NCBI RefSeq assembly: GCF_005870025.1
Contig: NZ_VATA01000044.1
Span: 1-57,867, forward strand
Direction of reading: 5' to 3'
Source: Poseidonocella sp. HB161398
GTDB taxonomy: Bacteria; Pseudomonadota; Alphaproteobacteria; Rhodobacterales; Rhodobacteraceae
Length of the DNA: 57,867 nt
Within the stretch, counting starts at the first letter, position 1. Each line of letters begins with the position of its first letter. Below the pieces are notes generated by a model. The model did no database searches. It worked only from the letters and a program-made list of their open reading frames with translations, and was not told the origin of the DNA. Both the position numbers and the translations under genes were made by a program. Positions 18,854 through 27,483 of this stretch are shown piece after piece.

Positions 18854-20224
18854 ATGAGCAGTCAAACCCCGTCCATCAGTCTTCAGCATATCGACCCGGC
18901 CGAGGCGCTGGCCGAGGTGCCCGAGCGCGTGACCACCGACCGGTTCACCGTCGCGGCCGAGATCTGCATGCGGGCGCGGGACGATCTGGCCCGGCGCGGC
19001 TACAAGCCTGATGGCGAGAAGCAGCTCCGCCTCTTCGGCATCTGGGAAATCACGACCTACATGATCCCGGTCTCGGCGCAGCATTTCCGGCGCGTGCTCA
19101 AGGCCAATCCCGACCTGCCGCAGGGAGTCTCCGAAAAGCAGGGCGGCGCCAAGATGTTCACGCTGGACGAGGTGAACACGATCCGCGCCTTTCTGGAGCA
19201 CGAGGGCCAGCAGGGCAAGGGATACCGCCCCTACCGGCCGCAGAACAGCCCGGCCAAGATCGTCTCGGTCTGCAATTTCAAGGGCGGCGTCGCCAAGACT
19301 ACGACGGGCGCGCATCTGGCCATGGCCTCCGCGCTCGACGGCTACCGCGTGCTGGTCATCGATCTCGACAGCCAGGCGAGCATGTCGACCATGTTCGGCA
19401 CGCTCGCCGAGGACGAGGCCCAGACCGCCTATGCGGTGATCGCCCGCCACCGCGCCCGCCATGTCGCCGCCTCGATGGGGATCGACGACTATGACAGTCC
19501 CGAGCTTGACGAGGACGTGCGCGACGCCGCCAAGGTGACGGCGGATGACGTCATCATCGGCACGCACTGGCCGACGATCGACATCCTGCCCGCGCAGCTC
19601 AACCTCTACTGGGCCGAGTTCCAGGTGCCGGTCTGGATGCAGACCCATCGCAGCTGGCAGTTCTGGGACGCGCTCGAGGGTTTCCTGCGCGACGAGGGGC
19701 TGCTGGAAGACTACGACATCATCCTGATCGACACGCCCCCTGCCCTCGGCTACCTGACGATCAACGCGCTCTCGGCGGCCGATATCCTGCTGATCCCTGT
19801 CGGCGCCAGCTTCATCGAGTTCGACTCGACCGGCCGCTTCTTCGATATGCTCTACACCACCTTCGCCTCGATCGAGGACAGCATGGCGCGGATTTCGGAC
19901 CAGGCGCCGAAATTCTCCTGGGATGCGGTGCAGGTACTGCTGACGCGCTACGACGATGCCCAGCAGGGCGAGCTGGCCAATGTCATCCAGGTCTATCTCG
20001 ACGATTTCGTCGCCCAGCACCGGCAGGAATTCACCGCGCTGGTCGGCCAGGCGGGCGAGCGTGTCTCGGGGATCTACGAGGCCAGCCATACCGATTTCAA
20101 CCGCGACACCTACCGTCGCGGGCGCGAGACATTCGACCGCTGCTACCATGAATTCAAGAAGCTGCTGATCGGCTGCTGGGAACGCGACCGCATCGAGGCA
20201 GAGGAACGGGAGGCCGCAGAATGA
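18854..20224 (+). CDS. parA: Partition ATPase ParA (type Ia)
   Basis: 456-residue partition ATPase that moves plasmid copies apart together with ParB. A long N-terminal DNA-binding part of about 130 residues (MerR-like segment around YMIPVSAQHFRRVL) marks type Ia, which usually represses its own operon. The ATPase core follows: deviant Walker A KGGVAKTT (143-150), Walker A' VIDLDSQAS (about 168-176) and Walker B IILIDTPPALG (289-299). The ATG at 18854 is preferred over an upstream GTG at 18797. parB follows with an ATGA overlap. Confidence 0.94.
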   Translation: MSSQTPSISLQHIDPAEALAEVPERVTTDRFTVAAEICMRARDDLARRGYKPDGEKQLRLFGIWEITTYMIPVSAQHFRRVLKANPDLPQGVSEKQGGAKMFTLDEVNTIRAFLEHEGQQGKGYRPYRPQNSPAKIVSVCNFKGGVAKTTTGAHLAMASALDGYRVLVIDLDSQASMSTMFGTLAEDEAQTAYAVIARHRARHVAASMGIDDYDSPELDEDVRDAAKVTADDVIIGTHWPTIDILPAQLNLYWAEFQVPVWMQTHRSWQFWDALEGFLRDEGLLEDYDIILIDTPPALGYLTINALSAADILLIPVGASFIEFDSTGRFFDMLYTTFASIEDSMARISDQAPKFSWDAVQVLLTRYDDAQQGELANVIQVYLDDFVAQHRQEFTALVGQAGERVSGIYEASHTDFNRDTYRRGRETFDRCYHEFKKLLIGCWERDRIEAEEREAAE

Positions 20225-21306
20225 GCCGCAAGCGCCTGGGATCCATCGACCGCGACTCGATCCGCGACATCCGCGCGGGGGCCGAGAAGACCGCCGCCGA
20301 ACGCCGCGAGCTGGCGCTGGGAAAGGCGCCGCCGATCGGCAAGATGGCGGGCTCCGCCGCCTCGAACGTCGAAGAGGAGCTGCTGCGGCTGCGCCGCGAG
20401 AATACCGGCCTGCAGGCCGACCGCACCGCGCTGGCCGAGGCGCGCGAGGATGGCCGCGTGGTCGAGCTGGTGCCGATCCAGGAGATCGACCTGCACGCGC
20501 TGGCGCGGGACCGCCGCATGCTCGACCGCGACGGCGAGGCCTGGGCGGAGCTGAAGGCCTCCATCGCCGCGCGCGGGCAGCAGGTGCCGGTGGAGCTTGG
20601 CCCGCGCGAGCGCTCGGACGGGAAATGGCGACTGATCAGCGGCTATCGCCGTGTCAGCGTCCTGCGCGAGCTCTTCGAGGAGACCGGCGATCCGCAATAT
20701 GCCGAGGTCCGCGCGCTGATCCGTCTTCCGCGCGCGACGCTCGAGGACATGGTGGCGATGATCGAGGAGAACGAGATCCGCCAGGATGTCAGCTTCTACG
20801 AGCGCGGCCGGATCTGCTGCCTGGCGGCAGAGCAGGGCATCTGCGAGACGGTCGATGACGCGATCCTGGCGCTCTTCCCGAATTCCAGCCGCAACCGCCG
20901 CTACAAGATCCGCAACTTCACCGTCGTCCACAATGTCTTCGGTCCCTACCTGGACTATCCCGAAGCCATCGGCGAACGGCTGGGCGCGCGGCTGGCGCAG
21001 GCGGTCAAGGACGGGCGCGAGCGCGAGCTGACCGCCTTCCTGTCCGACCGCGACACGAAATTCGCCGACCCGGCAGAGGAGCTGGCGCTGCTCGACGCCT
21101 TCGTTGCGGGCAAGGGCGCGTTCAGCGGCCCGGCGCCGGAACCGGTCGCGGCCATCTCGGCAGGCTGGGACGGGCCGGGGCTGCGCATCCGCGCCAGCGC
21201 GAAGAACGGCAAGGTGACGCTGAAGCTCGACGGCGTCGAAGCGGAGGACGCCGCAGCGCTGGAACGGCTGGTCGCGCAGGTCGCCGAAAGCCTGCGGGAC
21301 GGCTGA
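20221..21306 (+). CDS. parB: Partition protein ParB
   Basis: 361-residue CTPase and centromere-binding protein. The ParB/Srx domain is visible as GQQVPVELGP, then WRLISGYRRVSVLREL (the GxRR CTP-binding box) and MVAMIEENEIRQDVSFYERGR (the second box). A helix-turn-helix region around LALFPNSSRNRRYKI follows, and a short C-terminal dimerisation region. The first 80 residues are charged and likely coiled-coil, the part that contacts ParA. Overlaps parA by ATGA. A perfect 18-bp palindrome begins 5 bases after its stop and is its likely binding site. Confidence 0.93.
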   Translation: MSRKRLGSIDRDSIRDIRAGAEKTAAERRELALGKAPPIGKMAGSAASNVEEELLRLRRENTGLQADRTALAEAREDGRVVELVPIQEIDLHALARDRRMLDRDGEAWAELKASIAARGQQVPVELGPRERSDGKWRLISGYRRVSVLRELFEETGDPQYAEVRALIRLPRATLEDMVAMIEENEIRQDVSFYERGRICCLAAEQGICETVDDAILALFPNSSRNRRYKIRNFTVVHNVFGPYLDYPEAIGERLGARLAQAVKDGRERELTAFLSDRDTKFADPAEELALLDAFVAGKGAFSGPAPEPVAAISAGWDGPGLRIRASAKNGKVTLKLDGVEAEDAAALERLVAQVAESLRDG

Positions 21307-21310
21307 GCCG

Positions 21311-21328
21311 CGTCTCGCGCGCGAGACG
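21311..21328. promoter_or_regulatory. Candidate parS centromere site, right after parB
   Basis: Perfect palindrome CGTCTCGCGCGCGAGACG, identical to the copy at 16968-16985. The two sites are 4.3 kb apart and enclose exactly the rep-parAB block. Confidence 0.7.
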
Positions 21329-21461
21329 GGCAGGGCGGGGGCAGATGCCGCATTCCCCCGCCGGGTTTGGGCGCTAACATGGGCCCGGGGGGACGATGTC
21401 AGCCCCGGAAAGCCCCGCCGCGCCATGAGCGGGGACCGTTCACGCTTAACGAGGGTCCGAC

Positions 21462-24038
21462 ATGGAAAACGTCACTGCTGCCCAGTCACTCAATACGCTT
21501 GTCTCCGACCTCGGCGACCTCCTCGGCGAAATCATCCGCGAACAGGAAGGCGACCGGACCTTCTCGCTGGTCGAGACGCTGCGCCGCCGCTCGATCAGCC
21601 ATTACCGCTCGGGGCTCGTCGAGCTGCGCGCCGAACTGCGCAACCTGATCGGCGAGAACGACCCCGAGGAAATCGGCAAGGTGCTGCGCGCCTTCACGCT
21701 CTTCCTCCATCTGGCGAATATCGCGCAGGGCGTGGTCAATGCGGATTCCGGCGGCGCGCGTCTCGCACTCGACCGGGCGCTGGCCAAGCTCGACGGCAAG
21801 ACCCGCGAGCGGCTGTCGGTCGGCATCGTGCTGACCGCGCATCCGACCGAAATCCGTCGCCAGAGCGTCATCGACATCGAGGGGCGGATCGCCGGGCTGA
21901 TGGGGCAGGACGGCTCGATCAAGGACCGCCGGGCGCTCAAGCGCGAGGTGCTGACTGTCTGGCTGACCGAGCTTGCCCGCCGCGAGAAGCTGCGCGTCCA
22001 GAACGAAATCGACAACGGCGTCTCGGTCGCGTCACGCTCGATCCTGCCCGCGATGATGCGGGTGCAGGGCGAGGTGGAGCGGTTCTTCGGCGGCGATCCG
22101 GCACGGCCGAAGCCGATGTTCTCCCTGGGCACCTGGATCGGCGGCGACCGGGACGGCAATCCCTTCGTGACCCGCGACGTCTTCGACTATGCCGTCTCGC
22201 AGCAGCAGAGCGCGCTGTTCGGCTACTACCTGGCGGAGCTGCACCTGCTGGCGATGGAGCTGCCGGTCTCGGACCGCTATCTCGATCTCTCACCCGCGCT
22301 CGAGGCGCTGCTGGAGCAGGAGCCGAAGCTGACCGATCCCTATCGCGACGGCGAGCCGTTCCGGCGCGCGATCTACCATATCCGCACGCGGCTGGAGCAG
22401 ACCGAGACCGGCGGCGCGCATGCCTATTCCGGGGCCGAGGCCTTCATTGCCGATCTGGAGACCCTGTCGGAGTCGCTCGAGGCGTCGCAGGCGGGCGTCA
22501 TCGCCGAGGGCCGCCTGGCCGAGCTGCGTGCCACCGTCGCGATGGTCGGCTTCCATTTCTTCACCATCGACCTGCGGCAGAACTCGCGCATCCATGAACG
22601 CACGGTCGCCGAGATCCTGTCCGCGGCAGGCATCACCGACGGCTATCCTGACATGGACGAGACCGCGCGCGCGGCCTTCCTGTCGGAGATGCTGCTGAAG
22701 CCGGTCCCGGAGTTCGACGCGACGGGGCTCTCCGAAGAGGCGCAGCGCGAGCTCGGCATCTTCGCCACTGTCGCGGCCGCCCGCAAGCGGCTGGGCGCGG
22801 GGCTGGTGCGCTACTCGATCGTCTCGAACACCGAAAGCGTCGCCGACATCCTGGAGATCTCTTGGCTGCTGCGGCTCCATGGCTGCTTCGGCGAGGACGT
22901 GGCGGAGCCGATCCTGCCGGTGCCGCTCTTCGAGACGATCGAGGATCTGCGCGTCTCCGTGGCGATCATGGAGGAGCTTTACGCCGTGCCCGCCTATGCC
23001 GCCGCGATGAAGGCGACCCGGGCCGAGATCATGCTGGGCTATTCGGACAGCAACAAGGATGGCGGTATCGTCACCGCGCGCTGGGAGGTCTGGAAGGCCG
23101 AGGCCGCGCTGACCGAGCTGTTCGAGGGGGTCGGCCAGGGCGTCGCCTTCTTCCACGGCCGCGGCGGCTCTGTCGGGCGCGGCGGCGGCGCGACCCGCGA
23201 CGCGATCCTCGCCCAGCCGCGCGGCAAGCTCGCCCGCGGCTTCCGCCTGACCGAGCAGGGCGAGGTGATCTCGAAGCGCTACGAGACGACCGACCAGGCG
23301 ATCATGCGCTTCTGCGAGCTGGGGGAGGGCCTGGCCGAGGCCGAGGCGGCCGGCGAGTTCGCACGGCCCGCGACCCATTTCGTCAATGTCATGGAGGCGA
23401 TGTCCGAGGCCGCCTTCCAGCGCTACCGCTCGCTGACCACCGGCGAGAGGTTCCTGACCTATTTCCGCGAGGCGACGGTGATCGACCATATCGCCTCGCT
23501 CAACATGGGCTCGCGGCCGGTTTCGCGCTCGACCCTCGACAAGCTCTCGGACCTGCGCGCGATCCCCTGGGTCTTCTCCTGGGCGCAGACGCGCCACAAC
23601 CTGCCGGGCTGGTTCGGCTTCGGCACCGCGATCCGCCAAGCGGGCGGCTCGATGGCGCAGCTCGAGGAGATGTACCGCAGCTGGACGACCTTCCGCAGCC
23701 TCGTCGACAGCGTACTGATGGTGCTCGCCAAGGCGGATATCGAGATCGCCGGCGCCTATGCCGAGCTGGTCGAGGACAAGGCGCTTAAGGCGCGGATCTT
23801 CGGCCTCATCCGCGAGGAATGGCAGATCACCATGGAGATGGCCGAGGCGATCACCGGCCGCAAGCCAGCCGAGACCGATCCGGATTTCATGCTGCGCAAG
23901 GCCTATCTCGACCCGCTGCATTTCGGCCAGATCGATCTTCTCGGGCGGATCCGGCGCGATCCGGAGAATGCAGAGCTGCAGGATGCGCTGAAGATCTCGA
24001 TCAACGGCATCGCGTCCGGCCTGCAAGGCACCGGCTGA
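21462..24038 (+). CDS. ppc: Phosphoenolpyruvate carboxylase
   Basis: 858-residue cytoplasmic enzyme that fixes bicarbonate onto phosphoenolpyruvate to give oxaloacetate, refilling the citric acid cycle. Signature segments are VLTAHPTEIRRQS (catalytic His127), GTWIGGDRDGNPFVT, MLGYSDSNKDGG, the mobile glycine loop FHGRGGSVGRGGG and IPWVFSWAQTRHNLPGWFGFG. The C-terminus ends LQGTG, like the conserved NTG end. Slightly shorter than the 880-residue E. coli enzyme. The start is ATG 21462 after GAGGG. It lies 155 bases after parB, in a place where one would expect plasmid genes, and is a full-length, normal-looking core gene. Confidence 0.96.
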   Translation: MENVTAAQSLNTLVSDLGDLLGEIIREQEGDRTFSLVETLRRRSISHYRSGLVELRAELRNLIGENDPEEIGKVLRAFTLFLHLANIAQGVVNADSGGARLALDRALAKLDGKTRERLSVGIVLTAHPTEIRRQSVIDIEGRIAGLMGQDGSIKDRRALKREVLTVWLTELARREKLRVQNEIDNGVSVASRSILPAMMRVQGEVERFFGGDPARPKPMFSLGTWIGGDRDGNPFVTRDVFDYAVSQQQSALFGYYLAELHLLAMELPVSDRYLDLSPALEALLEQEPKLTDPYRDGEPFRRAIYHIRTRLEQTETGGAHAYSGAEAFIADLETLSESLEASQAGVIAEGRLAELRATVAMVGFHFFTIDLRQNSRIHERTVAEILSAAGITDGYPDMDETARAAFLSEMLLKPVPEFDATGLSEEAQRELGIFATVAAARKRLGAGLVRYSIVSNTESVADILEISWLLRLHGCFGEDVAEPILPVPLFETIEDLRVSVAIMEELYAVPAYAAAMKATRAEIMLGYSDSNKDGGIVTARWEVWKAEAALTELFEGVGQGVAFFHGRGGSVGRGGGATRDAILAQPRGKLARGFRLTEQGEVISKRYETTDQAIMRFCELGEGLAEAEAAGEFARPATHFVNVMEAMSEAAFQRYRSLTTGERFLTYFREATVIDHIASLNMGSRPVSRSTLDKLSDLRAIPWVFSWAQTRHNLPGWFGFGTAIRQAGGSMAQLEEMYRSWTTFRSLVDSVLMVLAKADIEIAGAYAELVEDKALKARIFGLIREEWQITMEMAEAITGRKPAETDPDFMLRKAYLDPLHFGQIDLLGRIRRDPENAELQDALKISINGIASGLQGTG

Positions 24039-24074
24039 GCCAGGGCAGGGCGGCCTGATCCATTACCGGACATG

Positions 24075-24098
24075 GCGCCGCCCGGCAAAGGGCGGCGC
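24075..24098. terminator. Hairpin between convergent ppc and nadC
   Basis: Perfect 9-bp GC stem (24075-24083 GCGCCGCCC, 24090-24098 GGGCGGCGC) in the 104-bp convergent gap. T content is low on both sides, so it is at most a weak shared terminator. Confidence 0.45.
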
Positions 24099-24142
24099 TA
24101 TTCTCGCAAAAAGTTCAAAAAAGCGCCGTCGCGATGTGCGGG

Positions 24143-24979
24143 TCAGAGTTCGTCCAGCCCGATATCGACACAGGGCGCCGACTGGGTGATCCGCCCGACG
24201 GAGATGAAATCGACGCCGGTCTCCGCCTTGCCGCGGATCGTGTCGAGCCGGACCCCGCCGGAGCATTCCAGCGGCACCCGCCCGGCGACAAGCGCCACGG
24301 CCTCGCGCATATCGGCATTCGTCATGTTGTCGAGCATGATGACATCGGCGCCCGCCCCGAGCGCCTCGGCCACCTGGTCCAGCCGGTCGCATTCGACCTC
24401 GATCTTGGTCAGGACCGGCGCCTTCGCCTTGGCCTTTGCCACAGCGGCCGCGATGGAGCCCGCGACGGCGATGTGGTTGTCCTTCAGCATGATCCCGTTA
24501 TCGAGCCCCAGCCGGTGGTTGCGGCCGCCGCCGCAGGTGACGGCGTATTTCTCCAGCATGCGCAATCCGGGCGTGGTCTTGCGGGTGTCGACCAGGAAGG
24601 CGCCCGTGCCCTCGATCGCGCGGACATACTCGGCGGTCAGTCCGGCGATGCCGCAGAGCCGCTGCAGCAGGTTCAGCGCGACGCGTTCGGCGGTCAGCAG
24701 CGCCTGGGCGTCGCCCTCGACCGTGGCGAAGGTCGCCCCGGCCTCGATCCGGTCGCCATCCGCGGCGCGTGCATTGAAATGGCAGCCGGGATCGAGCGTG
24801 CGGAAGATGCGCTCGGCCACGGGCAGCCCGGCCAGCACCAGCGGCTCGCGCGCGTTCAGGCCGAAGGCGGCCCTGGCGCCGTCGTCGACCATGATCTTCG
24901 CGGTCAGGTCGAAATAGTTGCAGTCCTCGTCGAGCCAGAGCCCGATCAGCTTGTCGAGTTTGCGCGGGTCGATCAGCAT
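24143..24979 (-). CDS. nadC: Nicotinate-nucleotide pyrophosphorylase (quinolinate PRTase)
   Basis: 278-residue enzyme that joins quinolinate with phosphoribosyl pyrophosphate to make nicotinate mononucleotide, the third step of de novo NAD synthesis. Typical segments: DEDCNYFDLT at the start, ALLTAERVALNLLQRLCGIA, VDTRKTTPGLRMLEKYAVTCGGGRNHR and LKDNHI, and a C-terminal LECSGGVRLDTI with ISVGRITQSAP. The ATG at 24979 follows GGAGG. It stands alone, 18 kb from nadA-nadB, whereas these three genes often form one operon. Confidence 0.95.
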   Translation of the reverse strand: MLIDPRKLDKLIGLWLDEDCNYFDLTAKIMVDDGARAAFGLNAREPLVLAGLPVAERIFRTLDPGCHFNARAADGDRIEAGATFATVEGDAQALLTAERVALNLLQRLCGIAGLTAEYVRAIEGTGAFLVDTRKTTPGLRMLEKYAVTCGGGRNHRLGLDNGIMLKDNHIAVAGSIAAAVAKAKAKAPVLTKIEVECDRLDQVAEALGAGADVIMLDNMTNADMREAVALVAGRVPLECSGGVRLDTIRGKAETGVDFISVGRITQSAPCVDIGLDEL

Positions 24980-25083
24980 GGTCCTCCGTGCGGCGCGGCT
25001 AGCGGGCGCGCCTGGCGGCGGCTTAGGCAAAAATCCGGCGCGGGGCCACCGCCAAACCGCCGCGGCCCCGCAATCAAGGCCGG

Positions 25084-26817
25084 TCAGGCCCGCCGTTCGG
25101 CGGCGACGAGCCCGGCGACCGATGCGCCGCGGACGGCATCCATGCCGCGGAAGACCGAGCAGCGCAGGAACGCCTCGCGGTCCGGCGGCAGCGATTTCTG
25201 GCTGCAGAATTTCGCCACCAGCTTCGCCAGCCCCTTGATGTCGCGGCCGCTGGCGGCCGGGAAGAGATCGGCGAGCTCACCGGTCAGGCCGGGGGCGAGC
25301 TCCAGGCCGAACTGCGCGGCCATCACCTCCCAGATGCGGATGCGCCCGGCGCGGTCCGGCGCCTCGTAGCGGATCATCGCGATGCAGCGCGACACGATCG
25401 CCTCGTCGATATCGTCGACCCGGTTGGTGGTCAGGAAGAGGAGCCCGTTGAAGTATTCAAGCACCCGCAGGAAGACGCCGACCACCGCATTCATGGTCAT
25501 GTCGTCGTTGCGCCGCTTGATGTAGACATCCGCCTCGTCGATCAGCATCACCGCGCCCCAGCGCTGCGCCCGGGTCAGCACGTCCTTCAGCGCCGCCTCC
25601 ATCTGCGCGACGTTCAGCCCGAGCTGGCCGGAATGCACGCGGTAGAGCGGCCGCCCGATGATCTCGGAATAGACCTCCGCCGTCAGCGTCTTGCCGACGC
25701 CGGGCGGGCCCGCGCAGAGCACCGTCGTGCCGCCCGACTTGCCCTCGACGATGTCGTCCATCAGCACGTCCATCTCGGCTGTGAGGATGTCGATCAGGTC
25801 GGTCTGCTCTTCCGGCAGCACCAGCTTGTCCTTCAGGCCGGGGGCGTAGGCATAGGGCTCCATGTCGTCGACATGCACCCAGACATAGTGGTGCAGGTCG
25901 AGATGGAACATCAGCACGAAGCCATGCACCGGCACCTGGGTGAAGAGCCCCTCGGGCACGGCCTCCGCGATGGCGCGCATCTCCTCCTCGCAGTCGAACT
26001 GGCTCGACTTGCCCGCGCGGCGCAGGAAGGCGGCGAAGAGCGCGCCCGGCACGTCCATGGTCAGCGCGCGGCCCTCGAGGATGCCCTCGTCATTGACCAG
26101 CCGCGCCTTGCCGCCCGAGGCCGACAGGACCACCACGTCCTTGCGCGTCCAGTCGGTGTCGCGCCGCGACGAGCTGGGGTCCTCGGCATAGAAGGCCCGG
26201 CCCTGCGCCGCGAACTGTTCGCCATAGCGGCCGCGCCAGTCGAAATAGCGCGCCGAGCTCTCGTCATGCGCGGCCAGCAGCGCGGGCGTCTCCTTCATGT
26301 AGCCCTTGCGGAAGAGCACCTCGCCCAGCGTGTGCCCGTCGATATCCGCCGCCATGATGCGGATGGTGGCGGAGGCCAGCGCGCCTTTTGCATTGGCCTT
26401 CATCTCGACGATGATCCGGCCGCTCTCGTCGCTATTGGCGGGGGTGTAGTCGAGCCGGGTCACGACATAGGGCAGGGGGCGGCGCGAGATGTCGGCGCTG
26501 AACATCCAGCCGCGGAGCGCCCCGTCGAGCAGGTAGCGCGAGAGGTCGAGGAGGAAGGGCTCCAGGTCGTCCTGGCCATAGCGCTTCGCTCCCGCGCCGA
26601 GCGCGCCGCGCAGCGTGGCCAGCTGGGCCGCGCGCGTGCGGTAGCCGGGACCGGCCGCGGCGTAGAGCCCGATGAGGAAGTCGCAATGCGCGCCCGACAG
26701 CCGCTCCACCGGGATGGCCGCCTTCTCGCCCAGCTTCAGCTGCGCGCGCAGCCCCTCGAGCTCGGGGAAGCGGTCGGCGAGCGCGCCCAGGTGCCGGGCC
26801 TCGATGGTCAGGTTCAT
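25084..26817 (-). CDS. AAA+ ATPase with large uncharacterised N-terminal region
   Basis: 577 residues. The AAA+ module is C-terminal: Walker A GPPGVGKT (370-377), Walker B VMLIDEAD (423-430), sensor 1 TTN (463-465) and a likely arginine finger at R477 in VSRC. The 350 residues before it have no motif I can name; the part 290-345 (FVLMFHLDLHHYVWVHVDDM, then LVLPEEQTDLIDIL) is reminiscent of the segment that precedes AAA domains in some fungal-type ATPases, a weak impression. No signal peptide or membrane segment. The ATG at 26817 overlaps the stop of the upstream TPR gene as ATGA, so the two products are probably made together and may interact. A remodelling or disassembly role is a guess. Confidence 0.85.
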   Translation of the reverse strand: MNLTIEARHLGALADRFPELEGLRAQLKLGEKAAIPVERLSGAHCDFLIGLYAAAGPGYRTRAAQLATLRGALGAGAKRYGQDDLEPFLLDLSRYLLDGALRGWMFSADISRRPLPYVVTRLDYTPANSDESGRIIVEMKANAKGALASATIRIMAADIDGHTLGEVLFRKGYMKETPALLAAHDESSARYFDWRGRYGEQFAAQGRAFYAEDPSSSRRDTDWTRKDVVVLSASGGKARLVNDEGILEGRALTMDVPGALFAAFLRRAGKSSQFDCEEEMRAIAEAVPEGLFTQVPVHGFVLMFHLDLHHYVWVHVDDMEPYAYAPGLKDKLVLPEEQTDLIDILTAEMDVLMDDIVEGKSGGTTVLCAGPPGVGKTLTAEVYSEIIGRPLYRVHSGQLGLNVAQMEAALKDVLTRAQRWGAVMLIDEADVYIKRRNDDMTMNAVVGVFLRVLEYFNGLLFLTTNRVDDIDEAIVSRCIAMIRYEAPDRAGRIRIWEVMAAQFGLELAPGLTGELADLFPAASGRDIKGLAKLVAKFCSQKSLPPDREAFLRCSVFRGMDAVRGASVAGLVAAERRA

Positions 26818-27293
26818 GCCGCGCATCCTTCCGCGATCTCGGCGACGACCGGCCAGCCGGTGGCGCCCTGCGGGTCGAGCACCCGGAGCCGCGCGAGCTT
26901 CTCCGCCGCGTCGGCGGGGCGGCCGTCGCGCAGCGCGATGAAGGCCAGCGCCTTGAGCGTGTAGAGCGCGAAGCGCCCGGCATCGGCGGCGCCGGTTTCC
27001 TCTGGGCGCCAGTCGCGCCAGTCGGCGGGCCATCCCGCCTGCGCGGCGGCCTCGGCCAGCCCGTCCATCGCCGCGTTGCGGGCCGCGTCGAGCCGGCCGG
27101 AATAGGTGTGGATCTTGTAGAGGCAGAAATAGGTCGGCAGCGCCTGCGGGTCGAGCGCCAGCGCCTCGCGGAACAGCGCATCCGCCTCCGCCCGGTCGCT
27201 GCGATAGGCCAGCACCCCGGCCTGGAGAAGGGCGTCGACCCCCTCCGGGACAGTGCCGAAATCGATGCCTTCGAAAGGTGTGTCTGTGCGCAT
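26814..27293 (-). CDS. Small TPR-like protein paired with the AAA+ ATPase
   Basis: 159 residues, all helical, with tetratricopeptide-like repeats: VDALLQAGVLAYRSDRAEAD followed by ALFREALALDPQALPTYFCL, then IHTYSGRLDAARNAAMDGL, and near the end ALRDGRPADAAEKLARLRVL then DPQGATGW. The ATG at 27293 has AAGGAG upstream. No signal peptide. It overlaps the AAA+ gene by 4 bases. TPR proteins bind partner peptides, so it is likely the adaptor or substrate receptor of that ATPase. The divergent DeoR-family gene starts 190 bases away and may regulate the pair. Function unknown. Confidence 0.8.
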   Translation of the reverse strand: MRTDTPFEGIDFGTVPEGVDALLQAGVLAYRSDRAEADALFREALALDPQALPTYFCLYKIHTYSGRLDAARNAAMDGLAEAAAQAGWPADWRDWRPEETGAADAGRFALYTLKALAFIALRDGRPADAAEKLARLRVLDPQGATGWPVVAEIAEGCAA

Positions 27294-27483
27294 GGATCGT
27301 CTCCTTCGTCCGTGTGGAAACAAGTTCCGCGCCAAGCCTGCCGGGGCAGGGGGCCGGGCCGCCCTGGGCGGCGAAAGCCGACATTCCGCGCCCGGGCCTG
27401 TCCGGATCGCGACAGGCGCGAAGCGCTTTCCCCTTGGGCGGCAACCTCCTAGGATAGCGGACGCGCGACAGGGAGGGCCGGGC

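Noticed and set aside
16991-21306. RepABC-type replication unit
   Set aside because: The initiator is divergent and Rep_3-like, not a RepC downstream of repAB, and the palindromes differ from the RepABC parS pattern.
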